A stretch of 14,203 nucleotides of DNA, taken from the NCBI GenBank assembly GCA_910588925.1, contig CAJURV010000052.1, positions 1 through 14,203 of the forward strand, read 5' to 3'. Below the pieces are notes generated by a model. The model saw only the letters and a list, made by a program, of their open reading frames with translations. It made no database searches and had not been told where the DNA came from. Positions 6,529-13,409 of this stretch are shown here, piece after piece. The translations under genes and the position numbers were made by a program. Within the stretch, counting starts at the first letter, position 1; the number at the start of each line of letters is the position of its first letter. Origin of the DNA: an uncultured Rikenellaceae bacterium (GTDB lineage Bacteria; Bacteroidota; Bacteroidia; Bacteroidales; Rikenellaceae).

Positions 6529-6562
6529 TTGTCGAACATCGATATTATTTTTCCTATTTTTG
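6529..6562 (+). promoter_or_regulatory. Possible promoter of yeiH
   Basis: TATTTTTG (6555-6562) fits the -7 consensus TAnnTTTG. A TTG at 6529-6531 sits 23 bases upstream, slightly farther than ideal. The resulting leader to the yeiH start would be about 78 bases. Confidence 0.4.
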
Positions 6563-6646
6563 CCGTTGATAATGGAGCCGGTTCGACGGAGCGTCGTTGT
6601 GCCGGTGATGTATGTGATGATTGGTCCGTATTATCTCGTGTGGTTT

Positions 6647-7573
6647 ATGGCAAGAGAGTTCATCGATAAGTGGAGCAAACCGTTGTTTTGGGTGTGTCTT
6701 GCGGGGTCGTTTTTTTGTTCGCCGGCCGTGGCGTTGTTTGCGGGTATCGCATTCGCTATGTCGTTGGGTACCCCTGTGGCCTCTTTCTCCAAAAGGTGGT
6801 CCAAGAGGCTGTTGCAATATGTGGTCGTAGGGTTGGGGTTCGGTATGAATCTTCACAGCTCGTTGGCGGCGGGTCGCGACGGGATGATATTTACCGTGGT
6901 ATCGGTCATAGGGGTGTTGGTGTTAGGCTTTCTTATAGGGCGTCTGCTCGGTGTCCGCAAGAAGAGCAGTTATCTGATCTCCGTAGGTACCGCCATTTGC
7001 GGAGGTAGTGCCATAGCCGCCGTGTCGCCTGTGATAAACGCCGATGACGACGACATATCGCTTTCGCTGGCTACAGTGTTCATCCTCAATGCGGTGGCCC
7101 TGTTCGTTTTCCCTCCCATAGGCGAGTGGTTGGAGCTGACCCAACATCAGTTCGGCACGTGGGCGGCCATAGCCATACACGATACCAGCTCTGTGGTTGG
7201 TGCCGGTATGGTCTACGGCGAAGAGGCTCTGTTGACCGCCACCACCATAAAACTGACACGAGCACTGTGGATAATACCTTTGGCTTTCGTGTCGGCTCTC
7301 CTTTTCCGGTGCAAGGGCACCAAGGTGTCTGTACCGTGGTTCATATTGTTGTTTGTGGCGGCCATGTTAGTCAATACATATCTGCCGGTGCCGCAAGTGT
7401 TGCTCGATGTTGTCAAGTGGCTGTCGCACAGTCTTCTGTCTATAACGTTGTTCTTGATAGGCAGTACGTTGAGCATATCGGTCGTAAGAAATACGGGCGT
7501 GAAGCCTCTGGTGGAAGGTATTCTTCTGTGGGTTATCATATCCGGAGCCTCTTTGGCGGCGGTTATGCTCTAA
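6647..7573 (+). CDS. yeiH: YeiH/UPF0324 family membrane protein (putative anion exporter)
   Basis: A 308-residue inner-membrane protein with roughly 8-10 hydrophobic segments. Family hallmarks are VVGLGFGMNL (60-69), GTAICGGSAIAA (114-125), QHQFGTWAAIAIHDTSSVVG (166-185) and KLTRALWIIPL (202-212). The family is often labelled putative sulfate exporter, but the substrate is not established and the label is weak. The frame is open back to 6500. I place the start at 6647 because homologues, as I recall them, begin with a short polar segment before KPLFWVCLAGSFF, and the residues before MAREFIDKW look like translated leader. It is transcribed divergently from mnmA and ends 63 bases from the converging exonuclease gene. 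Confidence 0.88.
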   Translation: MAREFIDKWSKPLFWVCLAGSFFCSPAVALFAGIAFAMSLGTPVASFSKRWSKRLLQYVVVGLGFGMNLHSSLAAGRDGMIFTVVSVIGVLVLGFLIGRLLGVRKKSSYLISVGTAICGGSAIAAVSPVINADDDDISLSLATVFILNAVALFVFPPIGEWLELTQHQFGTWAAIAIHDTSSVVGAGMVYGEEALLTATTIKLTRALWIIPLAFVSALLFRCKGTKVSVPWFILLFVAAMLVNTYLPVPQVLLDVVKWLSHSLLSITLFLIGSTLSISVVRNTGVKPLVEGILLWVIISGASLAAVML

Positions 7574-7596
7574 GCGGATCATTAATACGATTTCGG

Positions 7597-7623
7597 ACGG
7601 CTCGGGTGATTCTCGGGCCGTTT
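7597..7623 (+). terminator. Terminator between convergent yeiH and exonuclease genes
   Basis: ACGGCTCGGG (7597-7606) pairs with TCTCGGGCCGT (7611-7621 region) as a 10-bp stem with two G-T pairs and a loop TGATT, then TTTCT. The T run is short. It may serve both converging genes. Confidence 0.5.
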
Positions 7624-7636
7624 CTGCGTGTATGTG

Positions 7637-8131
7637 TCACAGTATGGCGAGCGCAATGTGTGCACAGGCGATGGCGTCGGCGAGCGCGTGATGGTGGTCT
7701 CTCAGGTCGTATCCGCATCGTGCCGCTACGGTGTGGAGTTTGTGGTCGGGCAGTTCGCGTCCGAATCTTTTGCGTGAGGCCCTGCACGTACAGGCGAAAC
7801 GATACCCCGGATAGCTCATGTCGAAACATTCGAACGCCGCTTTGAGGCACCCCTCGTCGAAAGGACTGTTGTGTGCCACTAAAATGAGACCCTCTATTCG
7901 CGGAGCTATGGCGCTCCATACCTCAGGAAAGAGCGGGGCGTCGTCGGTGTCGCTGCATGTAAGGCCGTGTATGGCCGTTGTGAAACGGCTGTAATAGTTG
8001 GGCCACGGACGTATCAGGCTGTATATGGTGTCGGTGATGGATCCGTTCCGCACTATGACGACTCCCACGCTGCATACGCTTGAGCGTTTGCCGTTGGCCG
8101 TCTCGAAGTCTATGGCTGCGAAGTCTTTCAT
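7637..8131 (-). CDS. DEDDh 3'-5' exonuclease, DnaQ-like
   Basis: A 164-residue exonuclease domain protein with no added domains. Exo I is IDFETA (7-12) with D8 and E10. Exo II is HNSPFDEGCL (87-96) with D92. Exo III is HHHALADA (146-153) with H147 and D152. These make up the four metal-binding acids plus the catalytic histidine, so it should be active. It resembles the stand-alone proofreading-type exonucleases common in Bacteroidota, such as DNA polymerase III epsilon-like or PolC-type exonuclease proteins. Whether it acts on DNA or RNA is not clear from sequence. It appears to be monocistronic, with a -7 box 20 bases upstream (8151-8158). Confidence 0.88.
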   Translation of the reverse strand: MKDFAAIDFETANGKRSSVCSVGVVIVRNGSITDTIYSLIRPWPNYYSRFTTAIHGLTCSDTDDAPLFPEVWSAIAPRIEGLILVAHNSPFDEGCLKAAFECFDMSYPGYRFACTCRASRKRFGRELPDHKLHTVAARCGYDLRDHHHALADAIACAHIALAIL

Positions 8132-8150
8132 CTTATGGGGTGTCGATATG

Positions 8151-8158
8151 CAAATATA
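8151..8158 (-). promoter_or_regulatory. -7 promoter box of the exonuclease gene
   Basis: TATATTTG on the minus strand (8158-8151) is an exact TAnnTTTG match placed 20 bases before the start codon. No TTTG is found at the usual distance upstream, so only the -7 element is claimed. Confidence 0.5.
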
Positions 8159-8470
8159 CCGTAAATAAAGAGTACTCGTCGCATCTTGAATGGGATTTAT
8201 ATGCGGTCGCCATGTTTCATGCAGGTGAAAACGGAGCGAATATGTCTTGGCGACGCCTCGATCCGTGCCACAATGGACGGAGCCTTGCTACCTCTCGAAA
8301 AGCCAATCGGTTTTTGAAATCTTGGGGGCAAAAGATGAAAAATCGGAATGGTATCGCCCGGTCATGCAGAATAAACTTCAGCTATAGCTGTGGGGACGGA
8401 AAGCGCCATGTCTCTGTTGTCAGGAAAGCGACGGCGGATTATCTTACGGCGCATAGAGGTCTCGTACGGA
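8159..8470. other. Non-coding spacer, nothing recognised
   Basis: This space between the exonuclease promoter and the rplT terminator has a plus-strand open frame starting inside the exonuclease gene, but its translation is unlike any protein I know and it reads into the rplT terminator. I see no tRNA, repeat copy or strong hairpin here. Confidence 0.5.
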
Positions 8471-8503
8471 TATAAAAAAGCGTCGGGCCGAATGCCTGAC
8501 GCT
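8471..8503 (-). terminator. Intrinsic terminator of rpmI-rplT
   Basis: AGCGTCGGGC (8479-8488) pairs with GCCTGACGCT (8494-8503), a 10-bp stem with one G-T pair and loop CGAAT. On the minus strand it is followed by a run of T (from the A run 8474-8479). It lies 23 bases past the rplT stop. Confidence 0.85.
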
Positions 8504-8526
8504 CATGAACTGTTTATAAGTCGAGA

Positions 8527-8871
8527 CTATTTTACAGACTCGACGATTTTTACGAAAGCCTGCGGGTGGTTCATCGCGAGGTCTGCGAGTACCTTGCGGT
8601 TAAGCTCGATGCCTTTCTTGTTTATCTTGCCCATAAATTCCGAATAGGTCATGCCGTGCATTCTGGCTGCGGCATTGATACGCTGTATCCAAAGGGCGCG
8701 GAATTCGCGTTTTTTGTTCTTACGGTCGCGGTAAGCGTAGGTGAGACCTTTTTCTACGGTGTTTTTGGCAACTGTCCATACGTTTCTTCTTGCGAGGAAG
8801 TTACCTTTGGCCAGTTTCAATACTTTTTTTCTTCTGGCTCTCGACGCTACTGCGTTTACTGATCTTGGCAT
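8527..8871 (-). CDS. rplT: 50S ribosomal protein L20
   Basis: A 114-residue ribosomal protein, the usual length, needed early in assembly of the large subunit. It begins MPRSVNAVASRARRKKVLKL and carries the conserved GNFLARRNVWTVAK (23-36), a highly basic N-terminal half and RDRKNKKREFRALWIQRINAA (48-68). The C-terminal globular part (LNRKVLADLAMNHPQAF) is intact. It is the second gene of the rpmI-rplT operon, 113 bases after rpmI. In several bacteria L20 represses its own operon by binding the mRNA; a hairpin lies 20 bases upstream here. Confidence 0.97.
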   Translation of the reverse strand: MPRSVNAVASRARRKKVLKLAKGNFLARRNVWTVAKNTVEKGLTYAYRDRKNKKREFRALWIQRINAAARMHGMTYSEFMGKINKKGIELNRKVLADLAMNHPQAFVKIVESVK

Positions 8872-8891
8872 AGTGTTGTTTTTTTGAACGG

Positions 8892-8920
8892 TTAGCGGCC
8901 TTTCGGCTCTTTGAGGCTAA
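8892..8920 (-). promoter_or_regulatory. Nested hairpin in the rpmI-rplT gap
   Basis: On the minus-strand RNA, UUAGC (8920-8916) pairs with GCUAA (8896-8892) and encloses GCC-GAAA-GGC (8907-8898), a GNRA-tetraloop hairpin. It sits 20 bases before the rplT start in an unusually long 113-base gap for this pair of genes. It is a candidate site for autoregulation by L20; similarity to known L20 leader RNAs was not seen. Confidence 0.35.
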
Positions 8921-8984
8921 TTCGATCTTGATTAAACAAAATAAAAAATAGTTCGCTTTTTGCGGAAATTCCAGGTCCGTCGAC

Positions 8985-9179
8985 TTATTTGACGAGCATT
9001 GCGCGGATCGTGGTCGCATCCGACGAGGTGGCGATGCCGGTGTGTGTCAGATTGCGTTTCTGCTTGGTGGTTTTCTTGGTAAGGATGTGGCTTTTGAAAG
9101 CGTGTTTTCTCTTAACCTTACCTGTACCGGTGAGAGTGAAGCGCTTCTTCGCTCCCGAGATGGTTTTCATTTTAGGCAT
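8985..9179 (-). CDS. rpmI: 50S ribosomal protein L35
   Basis: A 64-residue, very basic ribosomal protein, the usual size. It starts MPKMKTISGAKKRFTLTGTG and contains KVKRKHAFKSHILTKK (21-36) and the C-terminal segment ending IRAMLVK. A 10-codon upstream extension in frame is rejected: the family starts MPKMKT, and part of the extension is the leader just after the promoter. The promoter (9209-9239) lies 30 bases upstream, so the operon starts at rpmI; infC, which usually comes before it, is not here. Confidence 0.97.
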   Translation of the reverse strand: MPKMKTISGAKKRFTLTGTGKVKRKHAFKSHILTKKTTKQKRNLTHTGIATSSDATTIRAMLVK

Positions 9180-9208
9180 AATCGTAAAAATTTTGTTAAA
9201 CAGCGGCA

Positions 9209-9239
9209 CAAAGATAACTCTTTTTTAACAACATGCAAA
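9209..9239 (-). promoter_or_regulatory. Strong Bacteroidota-type promoter of rpmI-rplT
   Basis: TTTG (9239-9236) and TATCTTTG (9216-9209) on the minus strand are separated by exactly 19 bases, a perfect match to TTTG-N19-TAnnTTTG. It gives a leader of roughly 25 bases to the rpmI start. Confidence 0.82.
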
Positions 9240-9333
9240 ATTATACGCATTTTAGGTCTGCCGTCGGCATGCGCTTTCAGTCTGTAGTTTCCCTCGTACT
9301 GGCCGTGGCCTGCTCCGGTTATGAAATAATTCG

Positions 9334-9341
9334 TACCTTTG
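9334..9341 (+). promoter_or_regulatory. -7 promoter box of the GH3 gene
   Basis: TACCTTTG matches TAnnTTTG exactly and lies 27 bases before the ATG at 9368. No good -33 element is seen. It supports the choice of 9368 as the start rather than the earlier in-frame ATGs at 9233 and 9269. Confidence 0.5.
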
Positions 9342-9367
9342 TACGAAGCAATGAAGGCCATGCTATC

Positions 9368-11641
9368 ATGAACAGATACGTTTTATCGGCACTCGCCGCA
9401 CTTATTATTCTGCCGCATACGGCAGGCGCTTCACGTGACGGAATATACCGCAAAGGCTGGATAGATTTCAACAAGAACGGCCGTATGGATGTGTACGAGA
9501 ATCCGGCCGCTCCGTTGGAGGATAGGGTTCGGGATCTGCTCTCGCAGATGACGGTGGAGGAGAAGACCTGCCAGATGGCCACCCTCTACGGCTCGGGCCG
9601 CATATTGAAAGATCCCCTGCCGCAGGAGAGCTGGAAGAGTGAGATATGGAAAGACGGCATAGGCAACATAGACGAAGAGCACAACGGATTGGGTGGTTTC
9701 CGTTCCGAATACTCTTTCCCCTACACCAAGCACGTCGAGGCCAAGCATGCCATTCAGCGCTGGTTCGTGGAAGAGACGCGTCTGGGCATCCCTGTCGATT
9801 TCACCAACGAGGGCATCCGAGGTCTGTGTCACGACAGGGCCACCTATTTCCCGGCCCAGTGCGGACAGGGCGCCACATGGAATAAAGATCTTATCGCCCG
9901 CATAGGCGAGGTGGAGGCCCGGGAGGCATCGGCGTTGGGGTACACCAATATATATTCGCCCATACTCGACATAGCGCAAGACCCGCGCTGGGGCCGTTGC
10001 GTGGAGACTTACGGCGAGGACCCGTATCTGGTGGGGCAGTTGGGTAAAAGTATGATAACGAGCCTGCAAAAATATAATCTGGTATCTACGCCCAAACATT
10101 TCGCAGTGTACAGCATCCCGGTGGGCGGACGCGACGGAATGACGCGTACCGATCCGCATGTGGCTCCGCGCGAGATGCGTACGCTCTACCTCGACCCTTT
10201 CCGCGTGGCTTTCCGTGAGGCCGGAGCGTTGGGGGTGATGAGTTCGTATAACGATTACGACGGAGAGCCTGTAACGGGCAGTTATCGGTTTCTTACCGGA
10301 ATATTGCGTCATGAGTGGGGTTTCAAGGGCTATGTGGTCTCCGACAGCGAGGCCGTGGAGTTCATATCGGGCAAGCACGGCGTGGCTGCGACATACGAAG
10401 ATGGCATCGCACGCGCCGTTAATGCCGGACTCAACGTACGCACTCACTTTACGCCGCCGGAGGATTTCATTGTCCCGTTGCGCAAAGCCGTGGCCGACGG
10501 AAAGATATCGCAGGCGACCCTCGATGAACGGGTGGCCGAGATATTACGGGTTAAATTCTGGTTGGGATTGTTCGACGACCCCTATCGCGGCGACGGCAAA
10601 GAGGCCGAACGTATAGTGCATAGCGAGGAACATAGAGCCGTGGCGTTGGAGGCTGCGCGGCAGTCGTTGGTGTTGCTCAAGAACGAGGGCGGTTTGCTCC
10701 CGTTATCCAAATCGCTACGCTCGGTAGCCGTTATAGGTCCCAATGCCGATGAGCGCGATCAGCTGATATGCCGGTACGGTCCCGCCAACGCCCCTGTGAA
10801 GACGGTGTACGAAGGCATAAAAGAACTTTTGCCCGGGGCCGAAGTGACTTATAGCAAGGGATGCGATATAATAGATCCTCACTTTCCCGAGAGCGAGATA
10901 CTCGATTTCCCTAAAACGGAACGGGAGACACGCATGATAGAGGAGGCCGTGGAGATTGCCCGGGGGGCCGACGCGGTGGTTATGGTGTTGGGCGGCAACG
11001 AATTGACCGTGCGTGAAGAGAGATCGCGTACCAGTCTCGATCTTCCGGGACGTCAGGAGGAGTTGCTGCAGGCCGTATACGCCACCGGCAAACCGGTGGT
11101 ATTGGTATTGTTGGACGGGCGTGCGTCGTCTGTCAATTATGCCGACAGATACATTCCCGCCATATTGCATGCGTGGTTTCCCGGCGAGTTCTGCGGACAG
11201 GCAGTGGCCGAAGCGTTGTTCGGCGACTACAATCCCGGCGGAAGGTTGGCCGTGACATTCCCCAAATCGGTGGGACAGATACCGTTCGCATTTCCTTTCA
11301 AGCCGGGGTCGGACGCAAAGGCTTCATCGTCGGTGTCGGGGGCGTTATATCCTTTCGGTCACGGGTTGAGCTATACGTCGTTCGAATATGGCGATCTTGT
11401 AATAGACCCGCAGAAACAAGGGCTGCAGGGAACGGTTGTCGTGAGTTGCACGGTTAAGAACATAGGCGATGTGGCGGGCGACGAAGTGGTTCAGTTGTAT
11501 CTTCGCGATGAGGTGAGTAGCGTCACCACCTACACCAAGGTATTGCGGGGATTCGAACGTATCTCTTTGCTCCCGGTCAGAAGAAGACGGTATGCTTCGA
11601 ACTCGGTCCGCAGGAGCTGGGGTTATGGGATGGGAATATGA
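9368..11641 (+). CDS. Glycoside hydrolase family 3 beta-glycosidase, frameshifted near C terminus
   Basis: A 757-residue secreted enzyme that probably releases glucose or xylose from beta-linked oligosaccharides in the periplasm. A signal peptide (about 1-21, ending AGA) is followed by an EF-hand calcium loop DFNKNGRMDVYE (33-44). The TIM-barrel domain has DPRWGR (205-210), KHF (243-245) and the nucleophile D326 in YVVSDSEAV. The alpha/beta domain has the likely acid/base E550 or E551 in VREERSR and SLDLPGRQ (556-563). A fibronectin-like domain starts near 664. After RGFERISL (727-734) the frame no longer makes family-like sequence and ends at 11641. The missing residues continue in the next frame to 11790, so one base appears to be lost at 11575-11577. 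The N-terminal EF-hand and SDSEAV variant resemble Bacteroides and Prevotella GH3 beta-glucosidases/xylosidases. Substrate unknown. Confidence 0.9.
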   Translation: MNRYVLSALAALIILPHTAGASRDGIYRKGWIDFNKNGRMDVYENPAAPLEDRVRDLLSQMTVEEKTCQMATLYGSGRILKDPLPQESWKSEIWKDGIGNIDEEHNGLGGFRSEYSFPYTKHVEAKHAIQRWFVEETRLGIPVDFTNEGIRGLCHDRATYFPAQCGQGATWNKDLIARIGEVEAREASALGYTNIYSPILDIAQDPRWGRCVETYGEDPYLVGQLGKSMITSLQKYNLVSTPKHFAVYSIPVGGRDGMTRTDPHVAPREMRTLYLDPFRVAFREAGALGVMSSYNDYDGEPVTGSYRFLTGILRHEWGFKGYVVSDSEAVEFISGKHGVAATYEDGIARAVNAGLNVRTHFTPPEDFIVPLRKAVADGKISQATLDERVAEILRVKFWLGLFDDPYRGDGKEAERIVHSEEHRAVALEAARQSLVLLKNEGGLLPLSKSLRSVAVIGPNADERDQLICRYGPANAPVKTVYEGIKELLPGAEVTYSKGCDIIDPHFPESEILDFPKTERETRMIEEAVEIARGADAVVMVLGGNELTVREERSRTSLDLPGRQEELLQAVYATGKPVVLVLLDGRASSVNYADRYIPAILHAWFPGEFCGQAVAEALFGDYNPGGRLAVTFPKSVGQIPFAFPFKPGSDAKASSSVSGALYPFGHGLSYTSFEYGDLVIDPQKQGLQGTVVVSCTVKNIGDVAGDEVVQLYLRDEVSSVTTYTKVLRGFERISLLPVRRRRYASNSVRRSWGYGMGI

Positions 11642-11790
11642 ACTTTACCGTGGAGCCGGGCTACTTCAAGGTGATGATAGGGGCTTCGTCCGCCGACATA
11701 CGGTTGGAGGGGCGTTTCGAGATAACCGACTCTCTTAGGTGGGTCTGGCGCCTAATGAGGCGTAATCGGTTTTTTAACGACATTACATAG
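11577..11790 (+). pseudogene. Out-of-frame 3' end of the GH3 gene
   Basis: Read from 11578 in the frame shifted by one base, the sequence encodes QKKTVCFELGPQELGLWDG, then VEPGYFKVMIGASSADIRLE and FEITD, the normal end of a GH3 fibronectin-like domain. Adding one G to CCCGG at 11572-11576 would join it to the main frame and complete this domain. The frame then runs to a stop at 11788-11790. It is either a real mutation or a base lost from a G run during sequencing or assembly. The final residues after FEITD overlap the terminator and look non-native. Confidence 0.75.
11724..11775 (+). terminator. Probable terminator of the GH3 gene
   Basis: AACCGA (11724-11729) pairs with TCGGTT (11766-11771) and is followed by a T run (11770-11775). 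Inside, TTAGG (11735-11739) can pair with CCTAA (11751-11755), or alternatively CGCCT (11749-11753) with AGGCG (11758-11762). Confidence 0.45.
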
Positions 11791-11830
11791 ATAAGGATAA
11801 AAAACGGAAGATATAATTATCAAAAATTGT

Positions 11831-11838
11831 TATCTTTG
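11831..11838 (+). promoter_or_regulatory. -7 promoter box of the polyprenyl synthase gene
   Basis: TATCTTTG is an exact TAnnTTTG match, 20 bases before the ATG at 11859. No clear TTTG at the -33 position. It suggests this gene is transcribed separately from the GH3 gene. Confidence 0.55.
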
Positions 11839-11858
11839 CTCGGAAAGACTTTTCGGCA

Positions 11859-12833
11859 ATGTCGCAGATAGAGGAGATAAAGAGTCCTATAAAGGATAAT
11901 TTGGAGGAGTTCGAGCGTTGTTATCGACGGATTCTCTCCAGTGACGTTCCGCATATACGGCGCATGACCGACTTTATAGCCGCCGGATCGGGCAAGCACA
12001 TGCGTCCTATTTTTCTGCTTCTCTCCGCATCGTTGCACGGTTCTGTAGTAGAGAGCACATATATATCCGCCGCTCTTATAGAGATAACGCATACCGCCTC
12101 GCTTATACACGACGATGTAGTCGACGAGGCCTACAGGCGTCGTGCACGTTGGTCGGTGAATGCCTTGTGGCGGTCGCATCAGGCTGTGTTGGTAGGCGAT
12201 TTCCTGTTGTCGCGCGGCATACGCATAGCTTCGGAACACGGTCTTTATAGCCTGATAGACACTATCGCGTCCGTTATGGAGGCTATGAGTGCCGGCGAGT
12301 TGTTGCAGGCCGACATGTCGCAACGTCTATCGGTCTCTTATGACGATTATTTGGAGGTGGTACATTCCAAAACGGCGCTTCTTTTGGGGTCTGCGGCAGA
12401 AGCGGGAGCACGTAGCGCAGGTGCATCCGAAGAGGCGTGCGCACGTATGAAACGTTTCGGCGAGCTTGTAGGCGTAGCGTTTCAGATACGCGACGACATT
12501 CTCGACTATTCCGCTGCCGATGTAACAGGGAAACCGACGTGCGGCGATATACGCGAGCGTAAGATGACGTTGCCTTTGATAGAGGCTCTGTCGTCGGTGT
12601 CCAAGAGCGATCGCGACCGTATATTGGGTCATCTTATGCGCGCGGCTCACGATTCGGCCTCGCTCGATGCCGTTCGTAGTTTCGTGATAGATCAGGGGGG
12701 GCTCGATAAGGCCTCCGACAGGATGCATACGCTCGCCGACGAGGCTAAGGCCTTGCTCGGGTGCTACGAAGACAGTCCGGTCAAACGGTCGTTGGCACTG
12801 TTCGCGGACTATGCAGTAAGTAGGGATAAATAG
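11859..12833 (+). CDS. ispB: Trans-polyprenyl diphosphate synthase (IspB-like)
   Basis: A 324-residue all-helical prenyltransferase that adds isopentenyl diphosphate units to an allylic diphosphate, most likely making the side chain of menaquinone. The first aspartate-rich motif is D85-D86-x-x-D89 (LIHDDVVDE) and the second D212-D213-x-x-D216 (IRDDILDY). GSGKHMRP (43-50) supplies K46 and R49 for isopentenyl diphosphate binding, and K171 in HSKTA is conserved. The residue five before the first motif is A80: a small residue there lets long chains pass, so a long product (seven or more units) is more likely than farnesyl diphosphate. Chain length cannot be fixed from sequence alone. It is cytoplasmic, has its own -7 box and is followed 88 bases later by rpiB. 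Confidence 0.92.
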   Translation: MSQIEEIKSPIKDNLEEFERCYRRILSSDVPHIRRMTDFIAAGSGKHMRPIFLLLSASLHGSVVESTYISAALIEITHTASLIHDDVVDEAYRRRARWSVNALWRSHQAVLVGDFLLSRGIRIASEHGLYSLIDTIASVMEAMSAGELLQADMSQRLSVSYDDYLEVVHSKTALLLGSAAEAGARSAGASEEACARMKRFGELVGVAFQIRDDILDYSAADVTGKPTCGDIRERKMTLPLIEALSSVSKSDRDRILGHLMRAAHDSASLDAVRSFVIDQGGLDKASDRMHTLADEAKALLGCYEDSPVKRSLALFADYAVSRDK

Positions 12834-12874
12834 TGCGTCGGCTTTGCGGGTCGATGAATTTCGGGTGAAATATG

Positions 12875-12897
12875 TGTCGGCTGACAGTATGTCGACA
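12875..12897. promoter_or_regulatory. Two adjacent TGTC-GACA palindromes upstream of rpiB
   Basis: TGTCGGCTGACA (12875-12886) is palindromic except for one base pair, and TGTCGACA (12890-12897) is a perfect palindrome; they are three bases apart and 24 bases before the rpiB start. The shared half-site TGTC resembles a pair of operator sites. No clear TAnnTTTG box is found in this gap, so rpiB may be read through from the upstream gene. Confidence 0.3.
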
Positions 12898-12921
12898 AGT
12901 AAATTATAAAAACGTTATCGC

Positions 12922-13353
12922 ATGGTTATAGGTTTGGCGTCGGATCATGCCGGCTTTGAAATGAAAGAGTTCATCGCGGGATTTCTGTTGTCGCAGGGAT
13001 ATGCAATTAAAGATTACGGTTGTAGCTCTACGGAGAGTGTAGATTATCCGGATTATGCCCACGCTCTCGGTTACGGTATGGAGAAAGGGGAGTGTCAGTT
13101 GGGGTTCGCTTTTTGCGGGAGCGCCAACGGCATATCCATGACCCTCAATAAACACGCCGGTATAAGGGCGGCTTTGTGCTGGACCCCCGAAATAGCCGTA
13201 CTGGCCCGTTCGCATAACGATGCCAACGTTTGTTCCATGCCCGCACGTTTCATTAAAAACGAAGAGGCGGCGGCTATAGCGGAAGCATTTCTTGCAGCTT
13301 CGTTCGAAGGCGGACGACATGAAAAACGGGTGGCGAAAATACCGTTGGGATAG
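12922..13353 (+). CDS. rpiB: Ribose-5-phosphate isomerase B
   Basis: A 143-residue cytoplasmic enzyme of the RpiB/LacA family that interconverts ribose 5-phosphate and ribulose 5-phosphate in the non-oxidative pentose phosphate pathway. SDHAG (7-11) gives D8 and H9. C65 in FCGSANGISM is the cysteine that acts as base in this family, next to the phosphate- and anion-binding GSANG loop. VDYPDYA (40-46) and RSHNDANV (96-103, with H98, N99, D100) are also conserved. The length is normal. A strong terminator follows 30 bases downstream. A role as galactose-6-phosphate isomerase subunit is unlikely, as no lacA/lacB partner is present. Confidence 0.95.
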   Translation: MVIGLASDHAGFEMKEFIAGFLLSQGYAIKDYGCSSTESVDYPDYAHALGYGMEKGECQLGFAFCGSANGISMTLNKHAGIRAALCWTPEIAVLARSHNDANVCSMPARFIKNEEAAAIAEAFLAASFEGGRHEKRVAKIPLG

Positions 13354-13383
13354 TAGAGCTATTGGTATTCGATCTTTGTATTC

Positions 13384-13409
13384 GGCGCCTCGGATGGGGC
13401 GCTTTTTTT
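13384..13409 (+). terminator. Intrinsic terminator of rpiB
   Basis: GGCGCCTC (13384-13391) pairs with GGGGCGCT (13396-13403) with two G-T pairs and loop GGAT, followed by seven T (13403-13409). Confidence 0.85.

Larger units (their letters stand above)
5532..6646. other. Long mnmA-yeiH spacer rich in repeats
   Basis: This 1.1-kb gap between divergent genes holds no convincing reading frame. From left to right it contains the mnmA promoter (5613-5647), a short TGCAG/CTGCA hairpin (5810-5823), an inverted-repeat-flanked segment (5873-6208) enclosing a structured repeat element, a copy of the GCTAATGCGCATAC repeat (6195-6244), a terminator-like hairpin (6426-6464), a half-copy of the repeat hairpin (CGCTTCGCTCGGGCC, 6465-6479) and a possible yeiH promoter (6529-6562). 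The rest is featureless to my eye. Confidence 0.6.

Noticed and set aside
6500..6646. Earlier start for yeiH giving 49 more residues
   Set aside because: Those residues are not family-like and include the likely promoter and leader; the start at 6647 gives the expected length.
8213..8475. Plus-strand open frame upstream of the rplT terminator
   Set aside because: No recognisable protein features, no promoter, and it ends inside the A run of the minus-strand terminator; most likely chance.
9233..9367. In-frame extension of the GH3 gene with a lipoprotein-like start (ATG at 9269, LVLAVAC)
   Set aside because: A -7 promoter box (9334-9341) lies inside it, the ATG at 9368 gives a normal signal peptide followed by the EF-hand loop, and 9209-9239 is the divergent rpmI promoter.
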